Part shown: positions 36,080 through 48,518 of the stretch, piece by piece
Position numbering within the stretch: position 1 is the first letter of the stretch
How the letters are laid out: each line of letters starts with the position of its first letter
Source: Xanthomonas sp. CFBP 8443
GTDB taxonomy: Bacteria > Pseudomonadota > Gammaproteobacteria > Xanthomonadales > Xanthomonadaceae
NCBI RefSeq assembly: GCF_025666195.1
Contig: NZ_CP102592.1
Coordinates: forward strand, 2,728,001 to 2,792,000
DNA length: 64,000 bases
Direction: 5' to 3'
Position numbers and translations under genes: made by a program
The notes under the pieces: model-generated
Told to the model about the DNA's origin: nothing
Databases searched by the model: none
What the model saw: the letters and a program-made list of their open reading frames with translations, nothing else

Positions 36080-36568
36080 TCAGGCGCGCGAGTAGCGCCA
36101 CGACAGCATGCGCCCGTCGCGATACGGCATCACCCCGTGGAACGGGCGTGGATCGGCGTCGAACACCAGCGGCAGGAAATGCCGGTCGCCCTCCCACAGC
36201 GGCAGCGATGGCATGTCCGCCACCGGCACCCAGGCCAGCGTGCCCTCGGCGTTCTCGGCGAACGGTTCGCCGCTGTAGGCGCTGATCAGGAACAGGAAGC
36301 CCAGCCAGTCCTCGCCGTGCTTGCCGAAGCCGGGCCAGCTGATGGTGCCGCGCAATTGCAGCGCCTCGCATTCGATGCCGGCCTCCTCGCGGATCTCGCG
36401 GCGCATGCCGTCCAGCACGTCCTCGTCCGCCTCGACCTTGCCGCCCAGGCCGTTGTACTTGCCCAGGTGATGGTCGCCGGGCCGCGCGTTGCGATGGATC
36501 AGCAGCACCTTGGAACGATCGGGCGACAACACGTAGCCCAGCGTGGCGACGATCGGGGTGTAAGGCAT
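36080..36568 (-). CDS. Nudix hydrolase (MutT/MTH1-like)
   Basis: A 162-residue hydrolase of nucleoside diphosphate derivatives. The Nudix box is complete: GGKVEADEDVLDGMRREI followed by REEAGI, giving G-X5-E-X7-REUXEEXGU. The following TISWPGFGKHGEDWLGFLF resembles 8-oxo-dGTP diphosphatases, so nucleotide-pool sanitation is the best guess. Its stop lies directly against the repeat units described at 35846-36076. Confidence 0.9.
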   Translation of the reverse strand: MPYTPIVATLGYVLSPDRSKVLLIHRNARPGDHHLGKYNGLGGKVEADEDVLDGMRREIREEAGIECEALQLRGTISWPGFGKHGEDWLGFLFLISAYSGEPFAENAEGTLAWVPVADMPSLPLWEGDRHFLPLVFDADPRPFHGVMPYRDGRMLSWRYSRA

Positions 36569-36671
36569 GCGGCGGTCGGGCGAGTCGGCGGGCGCGCAGT
36601 ATGCCGCATCCGCCGCGACGAGCGGTCTACGCCACCACTGTTACGGCAGCACGGCCTAACGTCACCACGAT

Positions 36672-37178
36672 CTAAAGCAGCGGCACCGGCGCATCCTGCG
36701 CCGGCCGCGGCAATGGCGCGGCCGGCTTCAGCGTGGCCACGCCATGGCCGCGTTCGGCCAGGTATTCCAGCCATTTGCTGAGGAAGGTGTTCATGCGCAT
36801 GCGGTGGCTGATCAGTTCCGCCGGCGGCGGATACAGGCCCATCACGTCCTGCCAGCGGCGGCCGACGTAGCAATGCGTGGTCTCGGCCTGGCGCGCGTCG
36901 CGGTACATGCGCACGTAGGCCGACGGGTCTGGCTCGCCGGTGAGCGGGTCGCACAGGTCGTAGGTCAGGCGCAGTTCCACCGTGTAGCGGTGGTGCTCGA
37001 TCACGTCCAGGCGCAGGTCCAGGCCGTCGCCGATCGAGGACAGGTAGCTGCCCACGGCCAGGTCCGACGGGACGAACAGGCGATTGAGGTGAACGTAGTT
37101 CTCGGCGTACAGCCCCATCAGCCAGCCGAATCGGCTGAGCCGGGGGATGCGTTCGCTGCGGGTCAGGGCGTGCTGCAT
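36672..37178 (-). CDS. DUF1249 family protein (YqiB-like)
   Basis: A 168-residue cytoplasmic protein with the DUF1249 pattern: FGWLMGLYAENYVHLNRL, YTVELRLTYDL, PSAYVRMYRDARQAE and MNTFLSKWLEYL. Function is unknown; E. coli YqiB sits by the nudF and cpdA genes. ATG 37178 is the natural start. A Nudix gene is the downstream neighbour here, repeating the nudF association. The C-terminal 25 residues are Ala/Pro-rich. Confidence 0.88.
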   Translation of the reverse strand: MQHALTRSERIPRLSRFGWLMGLYAENYVHLNRLFVPSDLAVGSYLSSIGDGLDLRLDVIEHHRYTVELRLTYDLCDPLTGEPDPSAYVRMYRDARQAETTHCYVGRRWQDVMGLYPPPAELISHRMRMNTFLSKWLEYLAERGHGVATLKPAAPLPRPAQDAPVPLL

Positions 37179-37321
37179 GGAGCCGATGCTACACGTTGAA
37201 ACGCTCGCGCGGCAGCATTGACGGATCGCCCGCCGGGGCCTACCTTGGAGGTCTCGGCACGGCGGTTTTGCGCCCCTGCCCGACGCGCTCCTGCGCAGTC
37301 CGCCGCCTGGCGCCGCCCCAT

Positions 37322-38143
37322 TCAGAACATCTCGCGCTGCAGGCCCAGCGTGGCCAGCACCTTGCTGGAAATCTCCTCGATCGAGGTATGCGTGGTGCTC
37401 AGGGTCGGGATCCGCTCCATCCTGAACATGGTCTCGGCCGCGGACACCTCGCGCCGGCACGTTTCCAGGTTGGAATAGCGCGAATTCGGCCGCCGCTCCT
37501 GGCGGATCTGCTGCAGGCGGTCCGGGTCGATGGTCAGCCCGAACAGCTTGCTGCGGTAGGGACGCAGCCGCGGCGGCAGCCGGTCGTGCTCCAGGTCCTC
37601 CTCGGTCAACGGATAGTTGGCCGCGCGCACGCCGTAATGCAGCGCCAGGTAGATGCAGGTCGGCGTCTTGCCGGCGCGCGAGACGGCAACCAGGATCAGG
37701 TCGGCCTCGTCGTAGTTGATCGCGATGCCGTCGTCGTGGGCCAACGCGAAGTTCATCGCGTTGATGCGGCGGTGGTAGGTCTCGAAATCGACCATGCCGT
37801 GCGCCCGCCCTACCCGCGAATGCCGCGGCGCGTTCAATTCGCGCTCCAGCGGCTCGATGAACGGCGCGAACACATCGAGCATCAGCGCGCCGCTTTCGGA
37901 CAGCAGCATGCTCAGCTGCGGATCGACGCAGGAGTTGACCACGATCGGCCGCACCTGGTAACGCTCCCCCGCGGCGTGGATGCGCTGCGCCGCTTCGCGC
38001 GCTTTTTCCGGATCGTCGATGAACGACATGCGGTCGGTGACGAAGCTGAAACCGCTGAACTGGGTGAGCAGGCTATGCCCAATGGTTTCAGCGGTGATAC
38101 CGGTTCCATCGGACACGTAGAACACCGGTCGGATCGTCGACAT
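37322..38143 (-). CDS. ppsR: Phosphoenolpyruvate synthase regulatory protein (kinase/pyrophosphorylase)
   Basis: A 273-residue DUF299-family protein that inactivates PEP synthase by ADP-dependent phosphorylation and reactivates it by phosphorolysis. It has the [13 protein letters not shown] start and the P-loop-like [14 protein letters not shown] 38143 has AAGGAG 10 nt upstream; an earlier ATG at 38152 would be too close to it. It diverges from ppsA, its target enzyme gene, with 146 nt between starts. Confidence 0.94.
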   Translation of the reverse strand: MSTIRPVFYVSDGTGITAETIGHSLLTQFSGFSFVTDRMSFIDDPEKAREAAQRIHAAGERYQVRPIVVNSCVDPQLSMLLSESGALMLDVFAPFIEPLERELNAPRHSRVGRAHGMVDFETYHRRINAMNFALAHDDGIAINYDEADLILVAVSRAGKTPTCIYLALHYGVRAANYPLTEEDLEHDRLPPRLRPYRSKLFGLTIDPDRLQQIRQERRPNSRYSNLETCRREVSAAETMFRMERIPTLSTTHTSIEEISSKVLATLGLQREMF

Positions 38144-38289
38144 AGCCTGCATTCTCCTTGCTGAAACCCAACGGATGCACCCGCTTGAGCTTGTGCCCAC
38201 TCGGGTGCGCACTGCATGATATCGGCTTCTTCCCCCACGGACGCGGCCACTCTGCCCGCCTCGGGCGATGGCCCTACGGAGCATCGCGC

Positions 38290-40664
<2,375 letters not shown>

Positions 40665-40665
<1 letters not shown>

Positions 40666-41621
40666 TGGGGACGGTAGCGACGTTGCTGGCGGCGGCCGCG
40701 ACGGCCGCCCCCGCCGCGCCGGCACAGGTGCGGCAAACCTTGAGCTGGCGGGACCTGGATTGGGCGCAGTACGCGCTCAACTGGGGCGTGGCGCTGGTCA
40801 TCCTGGTGCTGGGGATGTGGATCGCCAAGCGCCTGAGCCAGTGGCTGCACCGTGCGCTGATGCGCGCACGGGTGGAAACCACGCTCAGCAATTTCCTGCG
40901 CAACGTCGCCTATGCGCTGCTGCTGGTGCTGGTGTTCGTGTCGGCGCTGCAGAAGATCGGGGTGCCGCCGACGTCGCTGTTCGCGGTGCTCGGCGCGGCC
41001 GGCCTGGCGGTCGGCCTGGCGCTGAAGGATTCGCTGTCCAACATCGCCTCCGGGGTGATGCTGATCGTGCTGCGGCCGATGCGCGACGGCGACCACGTGG
41101 TCATAGCCGGGCAGGAAGGCATCGTCGACGAGATCCGGATCTTCCAGACCCGCATCCGCAGCTTCGACGAACGCATGATCACCCTGCCCAACAGCACCAT
41201 CACCACCGCGCCGATCGTCAACTACAGCACCCTGCCCAACCGGCGCCTGGAGATCACTGTCGGCGTCGGCTATGGCGACGACCTGAAGAAAGCCCAGCAG
41301 CTGCTGCTGCAGATCGCCCAGGACAATCCGAACATCCTGGAGACGCCGGCGCCGTTCGTGCAGGTCACCAACCTGGGCGAGAGCACGGTGGACCTGATGC
41401 TGTTCGCCTACGCCAGGAACGGCGACTTCGGCGCGGCCAAGAGCACCACGCTGGAGAACATCCGTAACCAGCTGCTGGAGAACGGGCTCAGCATTCCCTA
41501 TCCGCAGCGCGATCTGCACGTGTATCACCACGATGCCGATGGCCGCCCGATCGCCGAGCTGTTGCTGAAGGGTGTGACCGACGACGGCGAGACCAAGCAG
41601 GGCCCGCCGCTGGCCCGTTGA
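40665..41621 (+). CDS. Small-conductance mechanosensitive channel, MscS family
   Basis: A 318-residue inner-membrane channel: three helices (about residues 33-58, 75-98, 105-130), the pore helix with GAAGLAVGLALKDSLSN, then the cytoplasmic vestibule domains (MLIVLRPMRDGDHV, ITLPNSTI). Length is close to E. coli MscS. It opens under hypo-osmotic stress. The start overlaps the ppsA stop by 1 nt, so expression is linked to PEP synthase, an unusual partner. Confidence 0.92.
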
Positions 41622-41642
41622 GGCCATCCCGGCGCGCCGCAA

Positions 41643-41665
41643 GACCGTGCCCGCCAGGCACGGTC
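41643..41665. terminator. Bidirectional hairpin between mscS and orn
   Basis: A perfect 9-bp stem, GACCGTGCC/GGCACGGTC with a 5-nt loop, lies between two convergent genes, 21 nt after the channel stop. There is no T run; in this genus such bare hairpins are common between convergent genes. Factor-independent stopping is not assured. Confidence 0.45.
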
Positions 41666-41687
41666 CTACGCGCTGCATCGCGGGACT

Positions 41688-42269
41688 TCAGCGCGCGGCG
41701 CCGCCGCCCTGCCCGCTCAGCGCACCCATGAACGGACGGTAGTAGCGCAGCTCGTCGATCGAGTCGTGCACGTCGCTGAGCGCGGTGTGCGAGGAGGTCT
41801 TGTTGAGTCCCGACGCGATCGCCGGTGCCCAGCGCCGCGCCAGTTCCTTCAGCGTGGACACGTCCAGATTGCGGTAGTGGAAAAAGCGCTCCAGCCGCGG
41901 CATCTGTCGGTGCAGGAAACGCCGGTCCTGGCAGATCGAGTTGCCGCACATCGGCGAAGCGCCCGGCTTGCACCACTGCGCCAGGAACGCCACGGTCTGC
42001 GCCTCGGCCTGGCCCAGGGTGACGTTGCTGTCGAGCACGCGCTGCCACAGCCCGGAATGGCGGTGCTGGTTGCGGTTCCACTCGTCCATCGCCTGCAGCG
42101 TCTGCAGCGGATGGGCGATGGCGAATTCCGGACCCTCGGCCAGCACGTTGAGCTGTGTGTCGGTGACCACCGTGGCGATCTCGATGATCGAATCCTTGTC
42201 GGTATCCAATCCGGTCATTTCCAGATCGATCCAGATCAGACGATCGTTGTCCACGCGCGGTTCCGCCAT
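41688..42269 (-). CDS. orn: Oligoribonuclease
   Basis: A 193-residue 3'-5' exonuclease that degrades two- to five-nucleotide RNAs, including pGpG from cyclic-di-GMP turnover. The DEDDh residues appear in [34 protein letters not shown], and [14 protein letters not shown]. Family length and order match; it is normally essential in gammaproteobacteria. It is transcribed convergently to the MscS gene. Confidence 0.95.
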   Translation of the reverse strand: MAEPRVDNDRLIWIDLEMTGLDTDKDSIIEIATVVTDTQLNVLAEGPEFAIAHPLQTLQAMDEWNRNQHRHSGLWQRVLDSNVTLGQAEAQTVAFLAQWCKPGASPMCGNSICQDRRFLHRQMPRLERFFHYRNLDVSTLKELARRWAPAIASGLNKTSSHTALSDVHDSIDELRYYRPFMGALSGQGGGAAR

Positions 42270-42384
42270 AGCACCATCCAGTCGTTCGCGGCGGCGCTGC
42301 CGGCGCGGGGGTTTCGTATCGGTCGCGCATGATAGCGCGCGTCGCGCAGCGGCTTCACGTCCGGCGGCCGCCAGGACGCCGCGC

Positions 42385-42882
42385 TCAACTGCCGAGCAGC
42401 GGCCTGCCGCGCTTGGCGCGGAAATAGTTGGTCAGGCGCAGCCCGGCCGGCGCCGCCAGCACCCCGCCGCGCACCTGCACGCGGTGGTTGTGGCGCGGAT
42501 CGGCCACCAGATCGAACACGCTGCCGCAGGCGCCGGTCTTCGGATCCGCCGCCGCGAACACCAGCTGCGCCACCCGCGCATGCACCACCGCCATCGCGCA
42601 CATCGCGCACGGCTCCAGGGTCACGTACAGGGTGCTGCCGACCAGGCGATGGTTGCCGAGCCGGCGTCCGGCCTGGCGCAGCGCCACGATCTCGGCATGC
42701 GCGCTGGGATCGTGCTCGGCGATGTTAAGGTTCCAGCCCTCGCCCAGCACCTCGTCCGTGGCCGAGACCAGCACCGCGCCGACCGGAATCTCGTCGAACT
42801 CGCGCTCGGCGCGGTCGGCCAGGGCCAACGCGTGCAGCATCCAGCGTTCGTCGCGCGCGGCGCTGTCGTCCGCGCCGTTCAT
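42385..42882 (-). CDS. tadA: tRNA-specific adenosine deaminase
   Basis: A 165-residue zinc enzyme that converts A34 of tRNA-Arg(ACG) to inosine. The zinc and proton-shuttle motif HAEIVAL and the Cys pair in [11 protein letters not shown] are intact, as is the IPVGAVLV start of the deaminase fold. ATG 42882 overlaps the mntR stop by 4 nt (ATGA). Some related deaminases act on guanine or cytosine, but the motifs fit TadA well. Confidence 0.93.
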   Translation of the reverse strand: MNGADDSAARDERWMLHALALADRAEREFDEIPVGAVLVSATDEVLGEGWNLNIAEHDPSAHAEIVALRQAGRRLGNHRLVGSTLYVTLEPCAMCAMAVVHARVAQLVFAAADPKTGACGSVFDLVADPRHNHRVQVRGGVLAAPAGLRLTNYFRAKRGRPLLGS

Positions 42883-43343
42883 CGCGCCGCGGCGTGCTTG
42901 CGCACGAACTCGGCGAACACCGCCAGCGTGGCTTCGCTGACGTGGTGTTCGATGCCCTCGGCGTCGCGCCGCGCGATGTCCTCGTCGATGCCCAAGGCCA
43001 GCAGGAACTGCTCCACGGTCTGGTGCCGCTGCCGGCTGGCGGCCGCCAGCGCCTCGCCCTCCGGCGTCAGGAACACGCCACGGTAGGGCCGCTGCACCAC
43101 CCAGCCGCCCTTGACCAGGCGCTTGAGCATCTTCGCCACGGTCGGCTGGGCCACCCCCAGGCGCGCGGCGATGTCCACCTGCCGCGCCTCGCCGCCATCG
43201 GCCAGCAAGTCGGAGATCAGCTCCACATAGTCCTCGATCAGCTCCAGGCGGTGCGCCTCGCGCACCTGGCGGAAGCTTTCGACCTGTACCTGCGCGTCGA
43301 GCAGCACCGCCCCTGGCGCCGTCAACTTCCCGCTTTTCTGCAT
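42879..43343 (-). CDS. mntR: Manganese-responsive DtxR-family regulator MntR
   Basis: A 154-residue metal-dependent repressor. The winged helix ([22 protein letters not shown]) is followed by a dimer and metal-binding helical part with ligand candidates in [19 protein letters not shown]. The size and lack of an SH3 domain match E. coli MntR. ATG 43343 is followed by MQKSGKL. It diverges from mntH across two palindromes and is coupled to tadA downstream. Confidence 0.93.
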   Translation of the reverse strand: MQKSGKLTAPGAVLLDAQVQVESFRQVREAHRLELIEDYVELISDLLADGGEARQVDIAARLGVAQPTVAKMLKRLVKGGWVVQRPYRGVFLTPEGEALAAASRQRHQTVEQFLLALGIDEDIARRDAEGIEHHVSEATLAVFAEFVRKHAAAR

Positions 43344-43428
43344 CGCAACGCCCTTGTCCGTGCCGGCGCACGCCGGCCGCCGCCTATTCTGGCCGAAATT
43401 GCGCCTATCGCCGCGATTCGATTTGCCA

Positions 43429-43454
43429 ATGCTAAGTAGCATAGCAAGTGCTAT
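43429..43454. promoter_or_regulatory. Two overlapping MntR-box palindromes
   Basis: ATGCTAAGTAGCAT (43429-43442) and ATAGCAAGTGCTAT (43441-43454) are each perfect inverted repeats with a 2-nt centre, sharing two bases. The second has the core ATAGC-N4-GCTAT of enterobacterial MntR boxes. They lie between the divergent mntR and mntH genes, 36 nt before the mntH start, so manganese-bound MntR should repress mntH and perhaps itself. Confidence 0.75.
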
Positions 43455-43489
43455 ATACTTCTCGCGCTCCTTCCACGCGCGCTTCCGCC

Positions 43490-44842
43490 ATGGCCGATCC
43501 CCTGCCCCTGCCCGATTCCAACGCCGCCTGGCCGCAGGCCAGCGACCCGCCGCGGCGCAGCCTCGGGCGCATGAACGGCAGCGTCGCCGTGCCCAGCGGC
43601 GGCCTCGGCTGGCGCCGCTTCCTGGCCTTCCTCGGGCCGGGCTACATGGTTTCGGTGGGCTACATGGACCCGGGCAACTGGGCCACCGACATCGCCGGCG
43701 GCTCGCATTTCGGCTACCTGCTGCTGTCGGTGATCCTGCTGTCGAACCTGATGGCGATCGTGCTGCAGGGCCTGGCGGCGCGGCTGGGCATCGCCACCGG
43801 CCGCGATCTGGCGCAGGCCTGCCGCGAACACTATTCCAGGCCGGTCAACTTCCTGCTGTGGCTGGCCTGCGAGGCGGCGATCGTGGCCTGCGACCTGGCC
43901 GAGGTGATCGGCACCGCGATCGCGCTGAAGCTGCTGTTCGGCATCCCGTTGACCATTGGCGCGATCATCACCGCGGTCGACGCGCTGCTGGTGCTGTACC
44001 TGATGCGGCGCGGCTTCCGCACCCTGGAGGCGTTCGTGATCGCGCTGCTGCTGGTGATCTTCGCCTGCTTCCTGGTACAGATCGCGCTGGCCGCGCCGCC
44101 GCTGCGCGAGGTGCTGGCCGGCTTCATCCCGCGTGCCGAAGTGGTGACCAACCCGGCCGCGCTGTACCTGGCGATCGGCATCATCGGCGCCACGGTGATG
44201 CCGCACAACCTGTACCTGCACTCGTCGATCGTGCAGACCCGCGCCTACGAACGCAACGACCAGGGCCGCCGCTCGGCGCTGCGCTGGGCGCTGACCGACA
44301 GCACCATCGCGCTGAGCCTGGCGCTGTTCGTCAACGCCGCGATCCTGGTGCTGGCCGCGGCGGTGTTCCATGCGCACGGCCGCACCGACGTGGAGGAGAT
44401 CGAGCAGGCCTACGAACTGCTGGCGCCGATGCTCGGCGTCGGCCTGGCCTCGACCCTGTTCGCGGTGGCGTTGCTGGCCTCGGGCATCAACTCCACGGTG
44501 ACCGCGACGCTGGCCGGACAGATCGTGATGGAAGGCTTCCTGCACCTGCGCATCCCGGCGTGGGCGCGGCGGCTGCTGACCCGCGGCCTGGCGATCGTGC
44601 CGGTGGTGGTGGTGACCTGGCTGTACGGCGAGCAAGGCACCGCCAAGCTGCTGGTGCTGAGCCAGGTGCTGCTGTCGATGCAGTTGCCGTTCGCGGTGAT
44701 CCCGCTGGTGCGCTTCGTCGCCGACAAACGCAAGATGGGCGCGCTGGTGGCGCCGCGCTGGCTGATCAGGCTGTCGTGGGCGATCGCCGCGCTGATCGTG
44801 GCGCTGAACGTGAAGCTGCTCGCCGATACCCTGCTGCACTGA
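43490..44842 (+). CDS. mntH: Manganese/divalent metal transporter MntH (Nramp)
   Basis: A 450-residue proton-coupled Mn importer with about eleven membrane helices. The helix-1 metal motif DPGNWATD and helix-6 motif MPHNLYLHS are intact. ATG 43490 is chosen; a longer frame back to 43448 would run through the operator. The hydrophilic N-terminal extension of about 45 residues before the first helix is longer than in E. coli MntH. Confidence 0.95.
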   Translation: MADPLPLPDSNAAWPQASDPPRRSLGRMNGSVAVPSGGLGWRRFLAFLGPGYMVSVGYMDPGNWATDIAGGSHFGYLLLSVILLSNLMAIVLQGLAARLGIATGRDLAQACREHYSRPVNFLLWLACEAAIVACDLAEVIGTAIALKLLFGIPLTIGAIITAVDALLVLYLMRRGFRTLEAFVIALLLVIFACFLVQIALAAPPLREVLAGFIPRAEVVTNPAALYLAIGIIGATVMPHNLYLHSSIVQTRAYERNDQGRRSALRWALTDSTIALSLALFVNAAILVLAAAVFHAHGRTDVEEIEQAYELLAPMLGVGLASTLFAVALLASGINSTVTATLAGQIVMEGFLHLRIPAWARRLLTRGLAIVPVVVVTWLYGEQGTAKLLVLSQVLLSMQLPFAVIPLVRFVADKRKMGALVAPRWLIRLSWAIAALIVALNVKLLADTLLH

Positions 44843-44878
44843 GCCGCGGCTGCCGCCTGGACAGCGCGGCGTGGCCGG

Positions 44879-46591
44879 TCACGAACACAGCGGCGCGGCC
44901 TCCGACTTGCCGGACGTGTCGGCGTTGGCCCGCACCTGCTGCAGCGCGGCGGCCAGTTCGTCCAACCGATAGGGCTTGGACAGGATCTGCACGCCTTCGG
45001 CCTCGGCCGCGGACTTCGCCGCTTCCGCATAGCCGCTGGTGAGCAGGATCGGCAGCGCCTTGCGCCGCGTGCGGATCTCGTGGACCAGTTCCAGGCCGTT
45101 CATGCCGCCAGGCATCATGATGTCGGAGAACACGATGTCCACCGCGCGCTCGTTGGCCAATGCGCCCAGCGCCGCCGCCGCGCTGGCCACGCGGGTGACC
45201 TGGTAACCCAGCTGGCGCAGCATCTCGCCGACCAGGGCCGCGACCTCGTCGTCGTCCTCCACCAGCAGCACATAGCCGGCTTCGCCCGGGGCACGGCGCG
45301 CGACCTGCACGTCCACCAGGTGCCGCTCGTCCGGCGCCGGCGCGCGGAACGAGCGCGGCAGCAGCAGGTGGATCGCCGTGCCCTGCCCGAGATCGCTGTC
45401 GATGTGGATAGACCCGCCGGATTGCTGCACGAATCCGTGCACCTGCGCCAGGCCCAGGCCCGAGCCCTTGCCGATGTCCTTGGTGGTGTAGAACGGCTCG
45501 AACACCCGCGCCTTCACTTCCGGCGCCATGCCGGTGCCGGTGTCGATGATCGACACGCGGATGAAATCCGGATCGGTCTTGCCGGCGCCCGGCACGTTCT
45601 GCGCCCGCACCACGATGGTGCCGCCGTTGGGCATCGCATCGCGCGCGTTGACCGTGAGGTTGAGCACCACCAGTTCCAGCTCGCCCGGGTCCACCTCGAT
45701 CGGCCACAGGCCTTCGGCGAAATCGAAATCCACGTGCACGTCGCCGCGCAGGCTGCGGTCCAGCAGTTCGCGCATGCCGCCGATCTGCCGGGTCAGGTCG
45801 ACCGGCTCGGGCTTGAGTTCCTGTCGCCGCGAGAACGCCAGCAACTGCCGGGTCAGTCCAGCGCCGCGCTGCGCGGCCTTCTGCATGCCGTCCATCAGCC
45901 GCTTGCGCACAGCCGGATCGGCCTGCGTGTCGAGCATCGCCAGGCCGCCGGAGATCACCATCAGCAGATTGTTGAAATCGTGCGCGACGCCACCGGTCAA
46001 TTGCCCGATCGCCTCGATCTTCTGCGCCTGGCGCAGGGTTTCCTCGACCCGGGCGCGTTCGTCCATCTGCGTGCGCAGCAGGCGGTTGGCCTCTTCCAGC
46101 TCGCGCGTGCGCGCCACCACCTGCGCTTCCAGTTCCTGCGCCGCCGAGGCCTGCGCCTGCAGCAGCGAGCGCACTTCGTACTGGCGCGCGCGCGCGCGCA
46201 ACGCGGCGCGGATGGTACTGGTGAAGGTGATGGCCTGCACCGGCCGTTCGAGCAGGGCGACGTTGCGCAGCGAGGCCACCAGGTTGCGGCGCCAGGCCAC
46301 CACGGATGGTTGTTCCTGATGGCTGGTCAGCACCAGGAACGGCAGGTCCGACCAGGCTGGCTGCGCATCGGCCCAGGCGTACAGCGCCGCCGCATCCTTG
46401 CCGAACAGGCCTTCCTCGGCGACGAACACCGCCGCGGCGCCGACGTTCAGCTCCCGCACCAGCGCGTCCAGGTTCGCGCAGTTGTAGGCCACCACCCCGC
46501 CACGCCGCAGCAGTTCCACCGAGGCCGCGCCGTCGCGCCCGATCGGCGCATGCACGAGGACGCGGTGTTCGGTCGCGTCGCTGCTGCTCAT
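44879..46591 (-). CDS. Hybrid histidine kinase coupled to a KaiC-like ATPase
   Basis: A 570-residue soluble kinase. Residues 1-135 look like a degenerate receiver lacking the usual Asp pocket; a coiled coil (about 140-190) leads to [11 protein letters not shown] with His204, then HATPase (GKGSGLGLAQVHGF) and a C-terminal receiver with Asp491 (FSDIMMPGG). The ATG overlaps the stop of the KaiC-like gene (ATGA), so the two are made together. There is no membrane helix; the input is probably received from the KaiC-like partner. Confidence 0.9.
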   Translation of the reverse strand: MSSSDATEHRVLVHAPIGRDGAASVELLRRGGVVAYNCANLDALVRELNVGAAAVFVAEEGLFGKDAAALYAWADAQPAWSDLPFLVLTSHQEQPSVVAWRRNLVASLRNVALLERPVQAITFTSTIRAALRARARQYEVRSLLQAQASAAQELEAQVVARTRELEEANRLLRTQMDERARVEETLRQAQKIEAIGQLTGGVAHDFNNLLMVISGGLAMLDTQADPAVRKRLMDGMQKAAQRGAGLTRQLLAFSRRQELKPEPVDLTRQIGGMRELLDRSLRGDVHVDFDFAEGLWPIEVDPGELELVVLNLTVNARDAMPNGGTIVVRAQNVPGAGKTDPDFIRVSIIDTGTGMAPEVKARVFEPFYTTKDIGKGSGLGLAQVHGFVQQSGGSIHIDSDLGQGTAIHLLLPRSFRAPAPDERHLVDVQVARRAPGEAGYVLLVEDDDEVAALVGEMLRQLGYQVTRVASAAAALGALANERAVDIVFSDIMMPGGMNGLELVHEIRTRRKALPILLTSGYAEAAKSAAEAEGVQILSKPYRLDELAAALQQVRANADTSGKSEAAPLCS

Positions 46592-48102
46592 GCAAGCGTA
46601 TCCAGCAGCGGCAGATCCTCCCCGCTGTAGCGTGGCGTTCCGGAGAAGATGCCGCTGAATCCCTTGAGCGGCGGACCGACGTGGATGCCGTCGCCGCCGA
46701 GGCGGAATTCGCGGATGGTGTTCTCGTGGCTGCCGCTGCGCTTCTTCACCACCGACAGCGCACGGCGCACCGTGCCGTTCACCTCGAAATAGCGCAGCAT
46801 CAGCACCGAATCGCTCAGGTAGCTCAGGTCCAGCGGCGTTTCCATCGGACCGACCAGGCCGTGCTGCGCCAGCACCAGGATGGTCAGCACGCCCTGCTGG
46901 CCCAGGTAGCTGAGCAGCTCGTGCATCTGCAGGATCAGGAAGCGCTCGTCCGGCATCGCATTGAGGTAGCCGTTGAGGCTGTCGATGACGACCACCTTGG
47001 CCCCTTCCACCTCCACGCTGCGGCGTACTGTCGCGGCGAACTGGCCCGGCGACATCTCCGCCGGATCGATCTGCTGGAAACGGATCAGCCCGTTGTCGAG
47101 TTTTTCCTGCAGCGGCAGGCCTAAGGTGCGCGCGCGCGCCTCCACCGTGCTGCGCCCCTCGTCGAAGGCGAAGAACACACTGTGTTCGCCGCGCTCGGCC
47201 GCGGCGATGGCGAAGCTCAACGCCAGCGAGGACTTGCCCACGCCGGCCGCGCCCAACAGCAGGACATTGGTGCCGCGCTCCAACCCGCCGCCGAGCAGGC
47301 GATCCAGCTCGGCGTTGCCGCTGGGAGCGACTTCTTCAATCTGGTGATGCTTGTATTCGGCCGCGATCAGCCGCGGATAGATCTCCAGCCCGCCCTTTTC
47401 GATGGTGAAGTCGTGGTAGCCGCCGCGGAACTGGATGCCGCGCATCTTGATCACACGCAGGCGCCGACGTTCGGCGCCGTAGTCGATGGCCAACTGCTCC
47501 AGCAGCACCACGCCGTGGGTGATGGAATGCAGCTGCAGGTCGTTTTCCTGGGAGGACAGGTCGTCGAGCAGGATCACCGTGCACTGGCGGCTGGCGAAGA
47601 AATGCTTCAGCGCCAGCACCTGGCGGCGATAGCGCAGCGGACTCTGCGCAAGCAGGCGCAGTTCCGACAGGCTGTCCAGGACCACGCGGCTGGGATTGAG
47701 CTGTTCGATCTTGTCGAAGATCAGCTTGGTGGTCTCGGTCAGTTCCATTTCCGCCGGATGGAACACGGTGAGTTCGCGCTCCGGATCCAGCGCGGTCTCC
47801 GGCGGCACCAGTTCGAACACCTCGACCTGGTTCATGCTCCAGCCGTGGCGGGCAGCCACCAGGCGCAGTTCGCGCTGGGTCTCGGACAGGGTGATGTAGA
47901 GCACGCGCTCGCCATGCCGCGCGCCTTCCAGCAGGAACTGCAAGGCGATGGTGGTCTTGCCGGTGCCTGGCCGGCCTTCGTACAGGTAGAGGCGGTTGGC
48001 ATCGACGCCGCCGCCAAGGATGTTGTCCAGACCCACACTGCCGGTCGAGATGCGTGGCAGGTCATCGCTGTTCACGTGCTCGGGCTGCGGTTGGGGTGTC
48101 AT
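46588..48102 (-). CDS. KaiC-like double-domain ATPase
   Basis: A 504-residue RecA-fold protein with two KaiC domains: Walker A GRPGTGKT (43-50) and GAAGVGKS (284-291), Walker B stretches RVVLDSLSEL and VVVIDSLNG, and the catalytic Glu region TLSETQ in the first domain. KaiC of cyanobacteria is a clock kinase; proteobacterial relatives without KaiA serve in stress and signalling. No kaiB is adjacent. AAGGACG precedes ATG 48102. The coupled hybrid kinase implies a signalling output. Confidence 0.92.
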   Translation of the reverse strand: MTPQPQPEHVNSDDLPRISTGSVGLDNILGGGVDANRLYLYEGRPGTGKTTIALQFLLEGARHGERVLYITLSETQRELRLVAARHGWSMNQVEVFELVPPETALDPERELTVFHPAEMELTETTKLIFDKIEQLNPSRVVLDSLSELRLLAQSPLRYRRQVLALKHFFASRQCTVILLDDLSSQENDLQLHSITHGVVLLEQLAIDYGAERRRLRVIKMRGIQFRGGYHDFTIEKGGLEIYPRLIAAEYKHHQIEEVAPSGNAELDRLLGGGLERGTNVLLLGAAGVGKSSLALSFAIAAAERGEHSVFFAFDEGRSTVEARARTLGLPLQEKLDNGLIRFQQIDPAEMSPGQFAATVRRSVEVEGAKVVVIDSLNGYLNAMPDERFLILQMHELLSYLGQQGVLTILVLAQHGLVGPMETPLDLSYLSDSVLMLRYFEVNGTVRRALSVVKKRSGSHENTIREFRLGGDGIHVGPPLKGFSGIFSGTPRYSGEDLPLLDTLA

Positions 48103-48518
48103 GGTCGTCCTTTTTGGTTGCATTTTGGATTGAAAGGCAGTGCTCTCCCACGGCGTTCCGCGGGCCACGCGCAGCGACTCGGATGCGAGTTCGCCCTGCG
48201 TCAGCACGCCTCGTCCAGATGTGCGGCCGGCGCACGCCCCCACGGGCACGCCCCATGCTCACGCATCATCGACGCCAAGCACACTACGTTCGGCAAAGTG
48301 ATTTTTCTGTGTAGGCACAAGCGGCGTCGGACGCGCCGCCAACGGCCTTCATGTCATGCGCAATCGCGCCACAAACGGCGCCGATCGCCGGCCTGGTTTC
48401 ATACCGTCGCGACGATGCGGGCCCTGAAAACAAACTGACTGGAGCCGGCCGGGCGCGAAGCACCGCGGCATCGGCGCGGCACGCCGTGGCGACGACATCG
48501 CCGGGCGCGGTGGCGAGG
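48103..48518. other. Gap upstream of the KaiC-like gene
   Basis: This 416-nt stretch carries the leader and promoter of the - strand ATPase operon on its left side. No protein-like frame is present. An AT-richer patch occurs at 48290-48315 (aagtgatttttctgtg), the likeliest promoter zone. No palindromic operator is seen. Confidence 0.45.
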
